Positions 33,910 to 43,591 of a DNA stretch of 64,000 nt are shown piece by piece. Positions within the stretch are counted from its first letter, which is position 1; the number at the start of each line of letters is the position of its first letter. The DNA is from Acidobacteriota bacterium. GTDB taxonomy: Bacteria; Acidobacteriota; Terriglobia; Acidiferrales; UBA7541. The notes beneath the pieces are model-generated. The model made no database searches, was not told the DNA's origin, and saw only the letters and a list, made by a program, of their open reading frames with translations. The DNA lies in NCBI GenBank assembly GCA_013289835.1, contig JABCZG010000012.1, forward strand, positions 62,001 to 126,000, read 5' to 3'. Both the position numbers and the translations under genes were made by a program.

Positions 33910-34485
33910 ATGCGTTATCTAAAATATTTTGCTTTACTTGGCATTCTCCTATTTACCGCAAGTTACTCCCAGGCTCAAGTTTCCGTCGGCGTTGGAGTCG
34001 GCCCGGGCTACGGCTACGCCGGCGTGGCGCCCGTTTGCTCCTACGGATACTACAGCTACTACCCTTACGCATGCGCACCGTACGGTTTCTACGGTCCTGA
34101 CTACTTTGTCGGCGGCGTCTTTATCGGCGCCGGCCCGTGGTATCACGGCTATTATGGCCGTGGTGGATACGGCTACTCCGGACGCGGAAGTGGATACGGC
34201 CGCGGCTATGGCAATGACCGCAACTACGGTCGTGGCAATGGCAACTATGGACGTGGCAACGCCTATTCCGGCCGCAGCAACGGCAACTATGGGCGCGGCA
34301 ACGGGAACTCCGGCCACAACAATGGCTACTCCGGTCGTGGCAATGGCAACTCCCGCCCGAGTGGAAACAGTCACAGTGGCGGAGGTGGACGCGGCTCAGG
34401 CGGCGGTGGCAACCAAGGTGGACATGGGAGTGGAGCATCTCATGGCAACGGAGGCGGTGAATCTCGCGGCGGCGGACATCGATAA
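33910..34485 (+). CDS. Secreted glycine/tyrosine/asparagine-rich protein
   Basis: The 191-residue protein has a signal peptide (LKYFALLGILLFTASYSQAQ), then a Tyr/Gly region (VCSYGYYSYYPYACAPYGFYGPDYFVGGVFIGAGPWYHG) and a long low-complexity tail of GRGNGNYGRGN-type repeats and GGGRGSGGG runs. Such proteins are common and uncharacterised in Acidobacteria. Roles in the outer surface, adhesion or biofilm matrix are guesses. The leader is long and structured, and a terminator follows the gene. Confidence 0.8.
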   Translation: MRYLKYFALLGILLFTASYSQAQVSVGVGVGPGYGYAGVAPVCSYGYYSYYPYACAPYGFYGPDYFVGGVFIGAGPWYHGYYGRGGYGYSGRGSGYGRGYGNDRNYGRGNGNYGRGNAYSGRSNGNYGRGNGNSGHNNGYSGRGNGNSRPSGNSHSGGGGRGSGGGGNQGGHGSGASHGNGGGESRGGGHR

Positions 34486-34515
34486 TTCGCCCTGATTCAT
34501 TCAACAATGAAGGGG

Positions 34516-34546
34516 AACGGCTAACAGCAGACGCTGTCAGCCGTTT
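34516..34546 (+). terminator. Terminator after the Gly-rich protein gene
   Basis: AACGGCT-A-ACAGC and GCTGT-C-AGCCGTT form a 12-bp stem with one internal mismatch around AGAC, followed by a short T run (TTTCGCATT). Confidence 0.55.
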
Positions 34547-34636
34547 CGCATTATGAAAGCAAATTCCTATTGCAGCGGGAGACAATCCAATCCTGCGGCC
34601 ACTGCACAGCAGTTCTCACTTCTAAATGATAACGAA

Positions 34637-36061
34637 TCATTGCTTACCTGGCGCGGGCTGAGGCGTGGGCCGTCGCTCCATTTCCGTGGGCACGGCGATC
34701 GATCGAGCGCCATTTTTGCCGACCGAGCGCACGGCAAAAAAGTGATTGTCCGTGGAAACACCTTTCAAGACCGTTTCGCCGGGGGAAGCTGCGAAGTCAT
34801 ACACCGTCCAGCGCGGCTCGCTGGTTTCTCGCCACAAGATTTCAAATCCCGCGCGCTCGGCATCCTCTTCGGCGGCCCAGGATACTTTCGCGTGCGGCGT
34901 GACCGCTCCGGTTAGCCTCGCACTCGTAGGCGGGGCCGGAGCCAGCGCCAATTGCCGCAGCGCTTCCGCATTATCACGCGCCACGTCGCCCATAAACGTA
35001 AAGTTGAGATACTTCTCGAAGTCTCCGTATTCGATCCCGTTTTCCGTGCGCGGCGTCTGGTGTTGGTGATTGTAGTCCTCAAGCGGCTCCGTGAAGCGCA
35101 CCGCGGGCAGCCCTGCTTTGTAGAAGGGATAGTGGTCTCCGCCGCGACCATAGCGGTCTACGCGGAAGATCAGGCGAATCGCTGAACGCCCGTCGATCTC
35201 CTCGACCGCACGCGCCAGTTCCCGCGAAGGCGAATCCGCATCATCAATTTCTCCATTTCCGGAAAAAAGCCGCACGCGATGCGGCGCGCCCGCCGCCGGA
35301 TCCGCACCCACAATGTCATCGTCCAGCATTCCGCCCATCGTGTAACCCTGCTGCTTCACCCAGTCCACAAGGTGCGTGCTTCCAAGCAGCCCCTGTTCTT
35401 CCCCCGAAACCGCGACGAACAGAATCGTCGCACGGTATGTTCCGCGTCCGTTTGCTCCGGCCTTGCTCAGCAAGCGCGCGCACTCCACGCTCACCGCCAC
35501 TCCTGAACCATCGTCATCCGCTCCCGGAGCGTCCGCTTCCGGATCCATCACGTTCGAAGGCCGCGAATCAAAATGTCCGGATACGATGAAAATGGTCTTC
35601 GCCAGCTTGGGATCGGAGCCAGGAAGAATGGCATACACATTTTCCAGCGGAATCGCCTTGTCGGAAGTCCGCGCCGATGTGGACTCGAATTTGTCCACCA
35701 CCACCTGCAACTTTCCGTTCGAATCCTTAGCAATCTCATTGAGCCGCGCCACGATCGCGTCGCGCCCGCATCCCGCGCCTCGCTTCGCATCCGTCCAGGA
35801 AGAAAGCGTCAGTCGCGTCCCGCACGCCACCAGTTTCGCAATCAGCGCGCGCATCGATTTTTCATCCACCGTCGTCCGCGCAACCCGCCCCGCTGGCCGG
35901 GGCAAGCTCTTTGGCTGCGGCTTGCCCTGCGCAGGTTCCGCCGGATCCCGCGGCTTGGCCGTCTGCGCCTCGGCCGCAATTCCCCCGAACGCGAGAACAA
36001 GCGCCGCCAATAAGGCCGTCTTGAAGAATTTCCCGCCAAGTTTGTTTTTCCGCTTCGCCAT
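34637..36061 (-). CDS. Exported M28-family metallopeptidase with C-terminal Fn3-like domain
   Basis: The 474-residue protein has a signal segment (FFKTALLAALVLAFGGIAAEAQ), a propeptide-like basic linker, and an M28 peptidase domain: VSGHFDSRPSN, the aspartate bridge in APGADDDGSGVA, the catalytic VSGEEQGLLGSTHL and the zinc His in YNHQHQTPRTENG. The C-terminal 100 residues (SARLTGAVTPHAKVSWAAEEDAERAGFEILWRETSEPRW) look like a fibronectin type III domain. It is likely a periplasmic or secreted aminopeptidase. It is convergent with the Gly-rich protein gene. Confidence 0.9.
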   Translation of the reverse strand: MAKRKNKLGGKFFKTALLAALVLAFGGIAAEAQTAKPRDPAEPAQGKPQPKSLPRPAGRVARTTVDEKSMRALIAKLVACGTRLTLSSWTDAKRGAGCGRDAIVARLNEIAKDSNGKLQVVVDKFESTSARTSDKAIPLENVYAILPGSDPKLAKTIFIVSGHFDSRPSNVMDPEADAPGADDDGSGVAVSVECARLLSKAGANGRGTYRATILFVAVSGEEQGLLGSTHLVDWVKQQGYTMGGMLDDDIVGADPAAGAPHRVRLFSGNGEIDDADSPSRELARAVEEIDGRSAIRLIFRVDRYGRGGDHYPFYKAGLPAVRFTEPLEDYNHQHQTPRTENGIEYGDFEKYLNFTFMGDVARDNAEALRQLALAPAPPTSARLTGAVTPHAKVSWAAEEDAERAGFEILWRETSEPRWTVYDFAASPGETVLKGVSTDNHFFAVRSVGKNGARSIAVPTEMERRPTPQPAPGKQ

Positions 36062-36336
36062 TGTCTGTATTCACCGAGTTGGATTGTTCACCAATGAAAC
36101 CCGCATTCTACCCCGAAAGAGAGTGATATGGAGTGCGGCGGACCGGCGGCCGCTTTTCCGCCCGATCGAGCGCCACTACCCCGATCGCCAGTAAAACCAT
36201 CAACATTTTTCCAAAATTGACTTCCGCCTCGATACTCTGGAATCATCCCTTGCGTACTTAAATCCATCGGCAGCGTAGGCTCCCGTCTTCCTGGGTCATA
36301 CGCCTCTCTGATCCGCTCTTGGAAGGGAACTCCGGC

Positions 36337-37356
36337 ATGGTAGCTGGCATTCGCACTCGTGACCTTCGCAAGGTCTTCACTTCTGCTCCTCCTGCGGGAG
36401 CAGGCACGGGCGGTTTTTCGTTTAGCGGACCGAAAGCCAAGGGCAAGCAGCCCAAGCCCAACATCGTGGCCCTGGACGGCATTTCTCTCGATATCGCCTC
36501 GGGAGAGATCTTCTGCCTTCTGGGACCCAACGGCGCCGGCAAGTCCACCACCGTCGGCGTTCTCACCACGCGTGTGCGCCCGACCAGCGGCCAGGCCTTC
36601 ATCGGCGAGCACGACGTCTGGCAAGAACAGGTCGCCGTCAAGCGCCTCATCGGCGTCGTGGCCCAGCGCCCCAATCTCGATTTTTCCCTCACCGCTCGTG
36701 AAATTCTGGCATTCCACGGCGCTTACTTCGGCCTTTCTTCCCACGAGCGCGCCAAGCGCGCGGAAGCTCTCCTCGAGCGCTTCAAACTGACAGACCGCGC
36801 CGATCAAATGGTTCGCGGCTTTTCCGGCGGTATGATGCAGCGCCTCTCCATCGCCCGAGCCATGATGCACGACCCGCAAGTCCTGTTCCTCGACGAGCCC
36901 AGCGCCGGCTTGGACCCGCAAACCCGTTTGCTCCTCTGGGAAATCATCCGCGAGTACAACCAGAGCGGCAAAACGATCTTGCTTACCACACACAATATGG
37001 AAGAAGCCGACGCGCTCTGTAAGCGCCTCGCGATCGTGGATCATGGCCGCGTCATTGCTATTGGTACCCCGCTGGAGCTGAAAGCCTCCGTTCCCGGCGG
37101 GTACTTGCTCCGCCTCCGCTTTGGCCACCATTCGCCCGATTTGCTCGAGCGTTTCCGCTCTTTGGCAGGCGTCCGGGAAGTTCGCGCCACGGACAATAAC
37201 AGCGCCGATCTCTATGCCGACCGCGGAGGCTCGCTCATTCCAGAAATTGCCAATCTCGCTTCCGCCGGCAGCGTCGAATTGTGCGACGTGCACATCTCCG
37301 AACCCAGCCTGGAAAATCTCTTTCTGCACCATACCGGAAGGAGCTTGCGCGAATGA
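36337..37356 (+). CDS. ABC transporter ATP-binding protein (drug/antibiotic exporter type)
   Basis: The 339-residue ATPase has Walker A GPNGAGKSTTV, signature SGGMMQRL, and Walker B VLFLDEPSAGLDPQ, with the DrrA-like order and a C-terminal extension of about 90 residues. An insert PPAGAGTGGFSFSGPKAKGKQPKPN after the first strand is unusual. The ATG at 36337 is chosen; the GGAAGGGAA site lies ten bases upstream. The stop overlaps the permease start (ATGA), forming an ATPase-permease pair. Confidence 0.93.
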   Translation: MVAGIRTRDLRKVFTSAPPAGAGTGGFSFSGPKAKGKQPKPNIVALDGISLDIASGEIFCLLGPNGAGKSTTVGVLTTRVRPTSGQAFIGEHDVWQEQVAVKRLIGVVAQRPNLDFSLTAREILAFHGAYFGLSSHERAKRAEALLERFKLTDRADQMVRGFSGGMMQRLSIARAMMHDPQVLFLDEPSAGLDPQTRLLLWEIIREYNQSGKTILLTTHNMEEADALCKRLAIVDHGRVIAIGTPLELKASVPGGYLLRLRFGHHSPDLLERFRSLAGVREVRATDNNSADLYADRGGSLIPEIANLASAGSVELCDVHISEPSLENLFLHHTGRSLRE

Positions 37357-38123
37357 ACTGGAAGGCCTTTTTCGCCATGCTGGCGCGCGACGCGCACGTC
37401 GCCCGCCGCAATTTCGTCGCGCTGCTGTTTCAAACCTTCCTGCAGCCGCTGATGTTCGTCTTCATCTTCGGCCGCGTCATGGTTGGCAGCGGCTACATGC
37501 CGCCTTCCTACAAAAGCCTCTTGCTTCCAGGAATCATGGCCATCTGCATGGTCGGCACGGGCATTTGGGCCGTGGCCATGCCGTTGATCGCCGAGTTCCA
37601 ATTCACGCGCGAAATCGAAGACCGCTTGCTGGCTCCCATGGACATCTCCTGGCTGGCCGTGGAAAAAGTCGTCGCCGGCACGCTGCAAGCGCTGGCCGCG
37701 GGCCTGATGGTCATCCCTGCTGCGTGGCTGCTGCTCCGCCCCGGCGTCGATTTGAACGTGCCCCGTCCGCTGCTCTTTGCCGTTGTGGCCTTGCTCGTGG
37801 CGCTCTTTTCCGCCACCGGCGGGCTCGCCCTCGGCTGCAGCGTGGAGCAGACCCACATCGGCTTGATGTTCAGCCTGGTCGTTGCGCCGATGATCTTCTT
37901 CGGCTGCACCTACTATCCCTGGAGCGCACTGCAAAAATTCCCCATCCTGCAAAAAGCCGTGCTCGTCAACCCGCTCGTGTATGCCAGCGAAGGACTGCGC
38001 GGAACCTTGGTGCCCCAGTTCCCCCATCTCCCCATGTTGGCCGTGGTGGCCGGATTGGTGTTCTTCAACGTATTGATGTTCGTCACCGGCCTCCGCAAGT
38101 TCCACGGCAAAGCCGTTACCTGA
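37353..38123 (+). CDS. ABC-2 type permease
   Basis: The 256-residue protein has six membrane helices and the ABC-2 features: an N-terminal amphipathic stretch (MNWKAFFAMLARDAHVARRNFVALLFQTFLQPLMFVFIFG), EIEDRLLAPM, and a C-terminal YYPWSALQKFPILQKAVLVNPLVY...LRGTLV. This is the membrane partner of the ATPase; such pairs export drugs, lipids or polysaccharides. The substrate is not readable. Confidence 0.92.
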   Translation: MNWKAFFAMLARDAHVARRNFVALLFQTFLQPLMFVFIFGRVMVGSGYMPPSYKSLLLPGIMAICMVGTGIWAVAMPLIAEFQFTREIEDRLLAPMDISWLAVEKVVAGTLQALAAGLMVIPAAWLLLRPGVDLNVPRPLLFAVVALLVALFSATGGLALGCSVEQTHIGLMFSLVVAPMIFFGCTYYPWSALQKFPILQKAVLVNPLVYASEGLRGTLVPQFPHLPMLAVVAGLVFFNVLMFVTGLRKFHGKAVT

Positions 38124-38132
38124 GGTATAGCG

Positions 38133-38507
38133 ATGAGATTCGCGAAGATGGTATTTTGGGTCGCGGGTATCTGGGGATTCCTGGTCCTCACGCCCCTTTA
38201 TTTCATGTTTGATCTTATCGGGCGCCAGGACCCGCCGCCCATCACGCATCCGGGATTCTTTTATGGATTCGTGGGAGCCGGCCTGGCGTGGCAGGTTGCG
38301 TTCCTCTTCATCGCGAGAGACCCGTTGCGCTTCCGGCCTCTGATGATTCCCTCCTTACTCGAAAAAGTGAGTTACGGTGCGGCAATAGTTGTCCTCGTCT
38401 TGCAAGGACGTATGCACAAGTCGGACTTGGTCTTTGCCGGTACGGATCTTTTACTCGGCCTTCTCTTTGTGATCGCTTATTTGAAGACGCGCACTCGTGC
38501 CGCCTAG
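38133..38507 (+). CDS. Small membrane protein following the ABC exporter
   Basis: The 124-residue protein has four hydrophobic helices (VFWVAGIWGFLVLTPLYFMF, GFVGAGLAWQVAFLFI, VSYGAAIVVLVLQG, FAGTDLLLGLLFVIAYL). It starts ten bases after the permease stop and likely shares its transcript. No family is recognised. Confidence 0.75.
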   Translation: MRFAKMVFWVAGIWGFLVLTPLYFMFDLIGRQDPPPITHPGFFYGFVGAGLAWQVAFLFIARDPLRFRPLMIPSLLEKVSYGAAIVVLVLQGRMHKSDLVFAGTDLLLGLLFVIAYLKTRTRAA

Positions 38508-38561
38508 GCCAGGCGCCCACTATTTCGAGTCCCGCTGAAATTGTGTTAACGTTTTTCGTTC

Positions 38562-39170
38562 ATGAAGAAACGAATAGGCGTGCTGTTAAGCGGACGCGGC
38601 TCGAACTTCGAAGCCTTGGCGGAAAGCGTCGCCGCCGAGCGCATCCCAAACGCGGAGATCGCCATCGTTGTCAGCAATCGCGATGGCGCGCCCGGAATTC
38701 AGCGTGCCGAGTCGCGCGGAATTCGAACGCGCGTGATTCCCTCGAAAGGTCTGGAGCGCGAAACCTATGACCGCCAGGTCGTCGCCGTCTTGAACGAGCA
38801 CAAAGTGGATCTGATCTGTCTCGCGGGATACATGCGCCTGCTGTCGCCCTTTTTTGTGGCGGCGTTCCCGAATCGTATTTTGAACATTCATCCGTCGCTT
38901 CTGCCCTCCTTTCCCGGGCTGGAATCGCAGCGCCAGGCGCTCGAATACGGCGTAAGATTCGCTGGCTGCACGGTGCACTTCGTGGATGAAAATCTGGACG
39001 CCGGACCGATCGTCCTGCAAGCTGTCGTCCCCGTGCTCGACGAAGACACGGAAGCTTCGCTCTCCGAAAAAATTCTGAAGGAAGAGCACCGCATCTATTC
39101 GCAAGCATTGAATATTGTCCTCGAAGGAAAATTCAAAATCGAGGGCCGCCGCGTGATTCGAACAAATTGA
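38562..39170 (+). CDS. purN: Phosphoribosylglycinamide formyltransferase
   Basis: PurN transfers a formyl group from 10-formyl-THF to GAR, the third purine step. The 202-residue enzyme shows GVLLSGRGSNFEAL, VVSNRDGAPGIQRAE, DLICLAGYMRLLSPFFV, HPSLLPSFPGLESQRQALEYG (the usual catalytic Asn-His-Asp set with the conserved His) and CTVHFVDENLDAGPIVLQ. Length and motif order match the family. It is followed by tyrS eight bases later. Confidence 0.95.
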   Translation: MKKRIGVLLSGRGSNFEALAESVAAERIPNAEIAIVVSNRDGAPGIQRAESRGIRTRVIPSKGLERETYDRQVVAVLNEHKVDLICLAGYMRLLSPFFVAAFPNRILNIHPSLLPSFPGLESQRQALEYGVRFAGCTVHFVDENLDAGPIVLQAVVPVLDEDTEASLSEKILKEEHRIYSQALNIVLEGKFKIEGRRVIRTN

Positions 39171-39178
39171 ACAACTCC

Positions 39179-40411
39179 ATGGCGCAAACGAACTTCAAAC
39201 CGGTGGAAGAACAACTCGCCTACCTGAAAAAAGGCGCCGCCGAAATCATTCCCGAAGCCGAGCTAGCCGCCAAGCTGGAGAATTCTCTGAAAACCGGCAA
39301 GCCGCTGCGCGCTTATCTCGGCGTGGACCCAACGGCCCCGGATCTTCATTTGGGCCATACGGTAGTGCTGCGCAAGCTCAAGCATTTTCAGGATCTTGGT
39401 CACACCGCGGTTTTCCTGATTGGTGATTTTTCCGCCATGATTGGCGACCCCACGGGCGTCTCGGAAACGCGCCCACCGTTAACCCGAGAGCAGGTGGACG
39501 CCAACGCCAAGACGTATCTCGAACAGGTCTACAAAATCCTCGACCGCGAAAAAACCGAAGTTCGCTACAACAGTGAGTGGCTGAGCAAAATGTCCGCCGA
39601 AGACATCGTGCGCCTTTGTTCCCACTATCGGCTAGCGCGCATGTTGGAACGTGAAGATTTTAGTTCACGCCTGGACAAGGGCCAGCCCATTTCTGTGCAT
39701 GAGCTTTTGTATCCTCTGCTGACCGCGATGGACGCTGTCAAATTGCAATCCGATGTTGAACTCGGCGCCACCGAGCAAAAATTCAATTTGCTCGTGCACC
39801 GCGAAATCCAGCGCGAATACGGCTTGGCCGGCCAAGCCATTCTGACCATGCCCATCCTCGTCGGCCTCGATGGCCACCGCAAAATGTCCAAGAGCCTCGG
39901 CAACTACGTGGGCATCACCGAAGCGCCCAGCGAAATGTTCGGCAAGATGATGTCCATCCCCGACGAACTGATGTGGTCGTACTGCGAACTTGTGACCGAT
40001 CGGACGCCCCAGGAAATCGCGGCGCTGAGAAAAGAGGTCTCCGACGGCGCGCTGCACCCCATGGATTTGAAAATGAAGCTGGCTCAGGAAGTGATCGCTG
40101 ACTTCCACGGCGAAGACGCCGCGCGCAAAGCCGCCGAAAACTTCCAGCGCGTCTTCCGCGATCGCCAGGCCCCGGAAGAATCGCCTGTCGTAAAGTTGCC
40201 AAAAGGGCCTTCGAAAAAGCTCACAGCGTTGCTCGTCGATCTGAAACTGGCCCCATCAAAGGCCGAAGCAGAGCGCTTGATCAAACAAAAAGCCGTCGAA
40301 ATCGACGGCGTGACCATCGACGACCCCCGCAAGGACATCGACCTCAGCAAATCCTCCGAATTTCTTCTCCGCGCCGGAAAGAAGAAATTCGTTCGCGTCG
40401 TCGTCGAATAA
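39179..40411 (+). CDS. tyrS: Tyrosyl-tRNA synthetase
   Basis: The 410-residue enzyme attaches tyrosine to tRNA-Tyr. It has the class I motifs: DLHLGHTVVLRKLKHFQDLGH (HIGH-like) and RKMSKSLGN (KMSKS), plus an S4 RNA-binding domain at the C-terminus (LKLAPSKAEAERLIKQKAVEIDG). The start ATG at 39179 is chosen just after the purN stop; ribosome binding is weak. The presence of a normal tyrS makes the second tRNA-Tyr-like gene at 50598 interesting. Confidence 0.96.
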   Translation: MAQTNFKPVEEQLAYLKKGAAEIIPEAELAAKLENSLKTGKPLRAYLGVDPTAPDLHLGHTVVLRKLKHFQDLGHTAVFLIGDFSAMIGDPTGVSETRPPLTREQVDANAKTYLEQVYKILDREKTEVRYNSEWLSKMSAEDIVRLCSHYRLARMLEREDFSSRLDKGQPISVHELLYPLLTAMDAVKLQSDVELGATEQKFNLLVHREIQREYGLAGQAILTMPILVGLDGHRKMSKSLGNYVGITEAPSEMFGKMMSIPDELMWSYCELVTDRTPQEIAALRKEVSDGALHPMDLKMKLAQEVIADFHGEDAARKAAENFQRVFRDRQAPEESPVVKLPKGPSKKLTALLVDLKLAPSKAEAERLIKQKAVEIDGVTIDDPRKDIDLSKSSEFLLRAGKKKFVRVVVE

Positions 40412-40413
40412 TC

Positions 40414-41541
40414 CTATCCAAGAATTTCCGCAACCATCTTCGAAACATGTTCCGCAATCGCCGGCGCCGCCGTCAGTCCGGGCGACTCCATTCCAACGAG
40501 ATGAATCGCATGAGGCACAGCCGGATCGCGCGTGATCACGAAATCCGCGATGCCGCTGCCGCTCGGCGGAACGAGCTTTGGCCGCAGCCCGGAATACCCA
40601 AGCTGCAAATCGCTCTCCTCAATCTCCGGCAGCAACGTTTTCGCGCTGTGAGCAAACTCCGCAATCGGCAGGCGGTTCTTCTCGTAATTGTCTTTCCCTT
40701 CCACGTAACTCGCCGTCGGACCAACCAGCACGCTGCCCCAAAGCGTTTTCGTAAAGTGAACTCCAAGGCTCAACCCATCCGTATGCGGCAGCGGATACAC
40801 AAGATTATTAATCAGCGTGGAACGCGGCCCGCGAATCTCGCAATATTCCCCGCGCACGGGATAAATCTTCCAGGAATGATTGCCAAGCAGCCCGGCCACC
40901 TCATCCGCGTAAAGTCCAGCGGAATTAATAACGCATCGCGCTTCAATCGTTTCATCCTGCGAATCCTCTTCGTCCCCAATGCGCAGCCCCACGCGAATCA
41001 TTCCCCCAGCAGGCTCCAGCGACACAACTTGCGCGTGTGTAACAATGCTTGCGCCCTGGCTCGTAGCCAGGCGCGCATACGCGTGCACCAATTCTTCAGC
41101 CGATACAATCCCCGTGGATGGAACGTGCAACGCAGCCGTGCCGCGGACATGCGGCTCGATTGCGCGAATTTCCGCCGGCCCAATCAGCCGAAGTCCGTCG
41201 ACCCCGTTATCTTCGGCGCGCTTCTTGAGCGCGGCAAGCTCCACTTCCTCGTGCGCGTTTGTAGCCACCACCAGTTTTCCCGTATGCCGAAAAGAAACGT
41301 TGTGCTTCGCGCAAAATTCGTACGTCATCCGGTTGCCTTCCACGCAAAGCTTGGCCTTCAACGAATTCTTCGGATAGTAGAGTCCGGCATGGTTCACGCC
41401 ACTGTTGCGCGTGCTGGTCGCCATGCCCAGCTTCGGAAACCGCTCTACAAGAAACACGTCCTGCCACCGCTGCGAAACCGCGCGCGCGATGGCGCAACCG
41501 ATCACGCCGCCGCCGATAATCAGAATGTTGGCCTGGTCCAT
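40414..41541 (-). CDS. FAD-dependent L-2-hydroxyglutarate dehydrogenase-like oxidoreductase
   Basis: The 375-residue protein starts with a dinucleotide-binding motif ILIIGGGVIGCAIARAVSQRW (GxGxxG), followed by RNSGVNHAGLYYPKNSLKAKLCVEGNRMTYEFC, which is the LhgO/YgaF signature, and a GLYADEVAGLLG FAD loop. The family oxidises L-2-hydroxyglutarate to 2-oxoglutarate, feeding electrons to the respiratory chain. The start at 41541 is preferred because the FAD motif begins there; an in-frame start at 41571 adds ten residues. Confidence 0.9.
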   Translation of the reverse strand: MDQANILIIGGGVIGCAIARAVSQRWQDVFLVERFPKLGMATSTRNSGVNHAGLYYPKNSLKAKLCVEGNRMTYEFCAKHNVSFRHTGKLVVATNAHEEVELAALKKRAEDNGVDGLRLIGPAEIRAIEPHVRGTAALHVPSTGIVSAEELVHAYARLATSQGASIVTHAQVVSLEPAGGMIRVGLRIGDEEDSQDETIEARCVINSAGLYADEVAGLLGNHSWKIYPVRGEYCEIRGPRSTLINNLVYPLPHTDGLSLGVHFTKTLWGSVLVGPTASYVEGKDNYEKNRLPIAEFAHSAKTLLPEIEESDLQLGYSGLRPKLVPPSGSGIADFVITRDPAVPHAIHLVGMESPGLTAAPAIAEHVSKMVAEILG

Positions 41542-41649
41542 AGAGGAACGAGGATACAGGATGTGAAACAAACGTTGAAGCCAAGAGTTGAAGCTCGATT
41601 GTCAAAGTTCACGGCTGGGCCCGAAATTCGTTCCCAAACGATCCTGCGG

Positions 41650-42804
41650 CTACTGATCTCCACCAGCCTCATCAAAATAAGACCTGCATTCCGCGAGCCG
41701 CGCCTCGCTCCCGTCATGCACGGCATAAGCAGCGCGCTTGCTCTTTTCGTACCCGTTCCGCCACAGCGAAGCGGCCCCATGCACACCGTCCTTGTTCAGC
41801 GCATAAAAATAAATATGAAACGTCCCCAGCTTTTTCTTGTCGTTCTTGTAATTGTGCGCGATGCGCCCCATCGCTTCCAGGCACGCATCGACAGGAACCA
41901 TGCCCTTGCGCATCATTTCGATGATCGTATGCCCGCCGGAAATCTTGATATTCTCTTCGCCCTTCCCGGTCGAGCCTGCCGCGCCTACTTCATTGTCCAC
42001 ACAGCATCCCGCGCCGATGATCGGCGAATCCCCCACGCGCCCCGGGATTTTCCATGCCAAGCCGGAAGTCGTCGTCGTAGCAGAAATATCCCCATTCGAA
42101 TCCACCGCCATGCACGGAATCGTTCCCGTCGGCGGATGTGCGATAACACGCTCCGCGTACGCGATTTTCTCTTCATCGTTGCCGAAAAGCGCCGAAACAT
42201 ATTCCTTCCACTCCGGCGAATCAATTCCCGGCCGCCAATTCATGGATGACTTGGCCTTCCACGCCAGCCAGATCTTCCGCGAATGCTCCGTGAGGAGGTT
42301 CATCTCTTCGAATCCTTCCGCCGCGCCAAACCGCCGCGCCCCGTCGCCCACAATCATCACGTGATTGGTCTTTTCCATCACCGTCTGCGCTAGCCGCGAA
42401 ACATTCTTGATCCGCCGCACGCCCGCCACCGATCCCGCCCGATGCGTCGGCCCGTGCATCACGCTGGCGTCCAACTCAACTTCGCCTTCTTCATTCGGCA
42501 AGCCGCCGTAGCCCACGGAGTCATCGTTGGGATCGTCTTCCACAATCGTCACCGCCGCCACGACAGCATCGAGCGTGTCCCCACCCTTTTTAAGAATGTC
42601 CATGCCCTTGTCCAGCGCGTGTAACCCGTTGGCGCTAGAAATGATCAGCGGCCGCTTGCCCGTTGCCGCGGCTGAAGTGATGTTCGCGAGAGCGGGCACG
42701 CTGTCCCCACCGGGCATGGTTCGGCCAAACAATTTGTTGGCGCTGGCAATCGCGGTGCCTGCCAGCGACGTGAGAAAAAATTTACGGCGAGACCACAGTT
42801 CCAT
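41650..42804 (-). CDS. Tat-exported glycosylasparaginase-like Ntn hydrolase
   Basis: The 384-residue protein has a twin-arginine leader (WSRRKFFLTSLAG) and the Ntn-hydrolase (asparaginase 2) pattern: LDAVVAAVTIVEDDPNDDSVGYGGLPNEEGEVELDASVMHGP, then the processing site GTIPCMAVDSNGDISATTTTSG, where the threonine of GTI would be the new N-terminal nucleophile, and GDSPIIGAG. Glycosylasparaginases cleave the GlcNAc-Asn bond or beta-aspartyl peptides. The ATG at 42804 has GGGAGG upstream. Confidence 0.88.
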   Translation of the reverse strand: MELWSRRKFFLTSLAGTAIASANKLFGRTMPGGDSVPALANITSAAATGKRPLIISSANGLHALDKGMDILKKGGDTLDAVVAAVTIVEDDPNDDSVGYGGLPNEEGEVELDASVMHGPTHRAGSVAGVRRIKNVSRLAQTVMEKTNHVMIVGDGARRFGAAEGFEEMNLLTEHSRKIWLAWKAKSSMNWRPGIDSPEWKEYVSALFGNDEEKIAYAERVIAHPPTGTIPCMAVDSNGDISATTTTSGLAWKIPGRVGDSPIIGAGCCVDNEVGAAGSTGKGEENIKISGGHTIIEMMRKGMVPVDACLEAMGRIAHNYKNDKKKLGTFHIYFYALNKDGVHGAASLWRNGYEKSKRAAYAVHDGSEARLAECRSYFDEAGGDQ

Positions 42805-43051
42805 GACAATTCCTCCCGGACATTCGCAGGCAATATACATCGGAACAGTCCGCATAGAAGCTTGGAGTTCAGTTCAATTGGCGCTCGTATTTTAAAGCGA
42901 TTTCAGTGCGCGGCGGCAGCTCCGCCAAGGGATGGAGTCGGCACGAAAAAATCTCGAGTGGTAGCCCTTCCGAGAAAAGGAAAGGCTTGAGACACGTCGG
43001 CCACGGAGGAGATGTTATTCCGAATCAGTCTTATGCGGTCATATCCGGAAA

Positions 43052-43591
43052 TTACTTCGCGCCGTGCGCTTTTTCCTTCTGGTCAAAGGCTTCGCGCAGC
43101 CCATCTAGCAAATGCGTGGCGGCCTTTGGGTTATTGGTTTTTCGCACGTCCGACCACAGAGAGTTATTGCTCTTGGGGTCGATCACAGAGATACGCGTCG
43201 ACCCTGGAGGGACTTCCGTATCTGCACCCGATGATTTCTCACTCACGGGCGTCAAACCATTTTGAGGCGCCGAGCCATTCCCCGTCTTCGGATCGGAAGC
43301 TGGCGCCGTCGTGTTTCCCTCGACGAACTTCACGTAGTTGCCATTCGAAAGCCGCAAAACAATATCCGCCTTCTGCGGCGTATCCACGATCTGCAAGCGC
43401 CCCCATTTCGTCAGCTCCGTGTAGACGGTGTCCTGAAGATCAGCTGTCGTCGTCTGATTGTCCACGTACACCGTCTTCGCGTTCAAAACGGCAGTGGGTA
43501 GCGAAGGACGCTTGTCGTTCGCCTGCGCCGGCACGGCGCCGAGAGGAAGTAGTACAACCGCAGCAGTAAGAATCGAACAAAGGATTTTCAT
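43052..43591 (-). CDS. Secreted protein of unknown function
   Basis: The 179-residue protein has a signal peptide (MKILCSILTAAVVLLPLGAVPAQA), then a domain with KTVYVDNQTTTADLQDTVYTELTKWGRLQIVDTPQKADIVLRLSNGNYVKF, which resembles small outer-envelope domains such as DUF4136-like folds, though I cannot assign it. The C-terminus is charged (REAFDQKEKAHGAK). Good AGGAG sequence lies upstream of the start. It is a stand-alone gene. Confidence 0.7.
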   Translation of the reverse strand: MKILCSILTAAVVLLPLGAVPAQANDKRPSLPTAVLNAKTVYVDNQTTTADLQDTVYTELTKWGRLQIVDTPQKADIVLRLSNGNYVKFVEGNTTAPASDPKTGNGSAPQNGLTPVSEKSSGADTEVPPGSTRISVIDPKSNNSLWSDVRKTNNPKAATHLLDGLREAFDQKEKAHGAK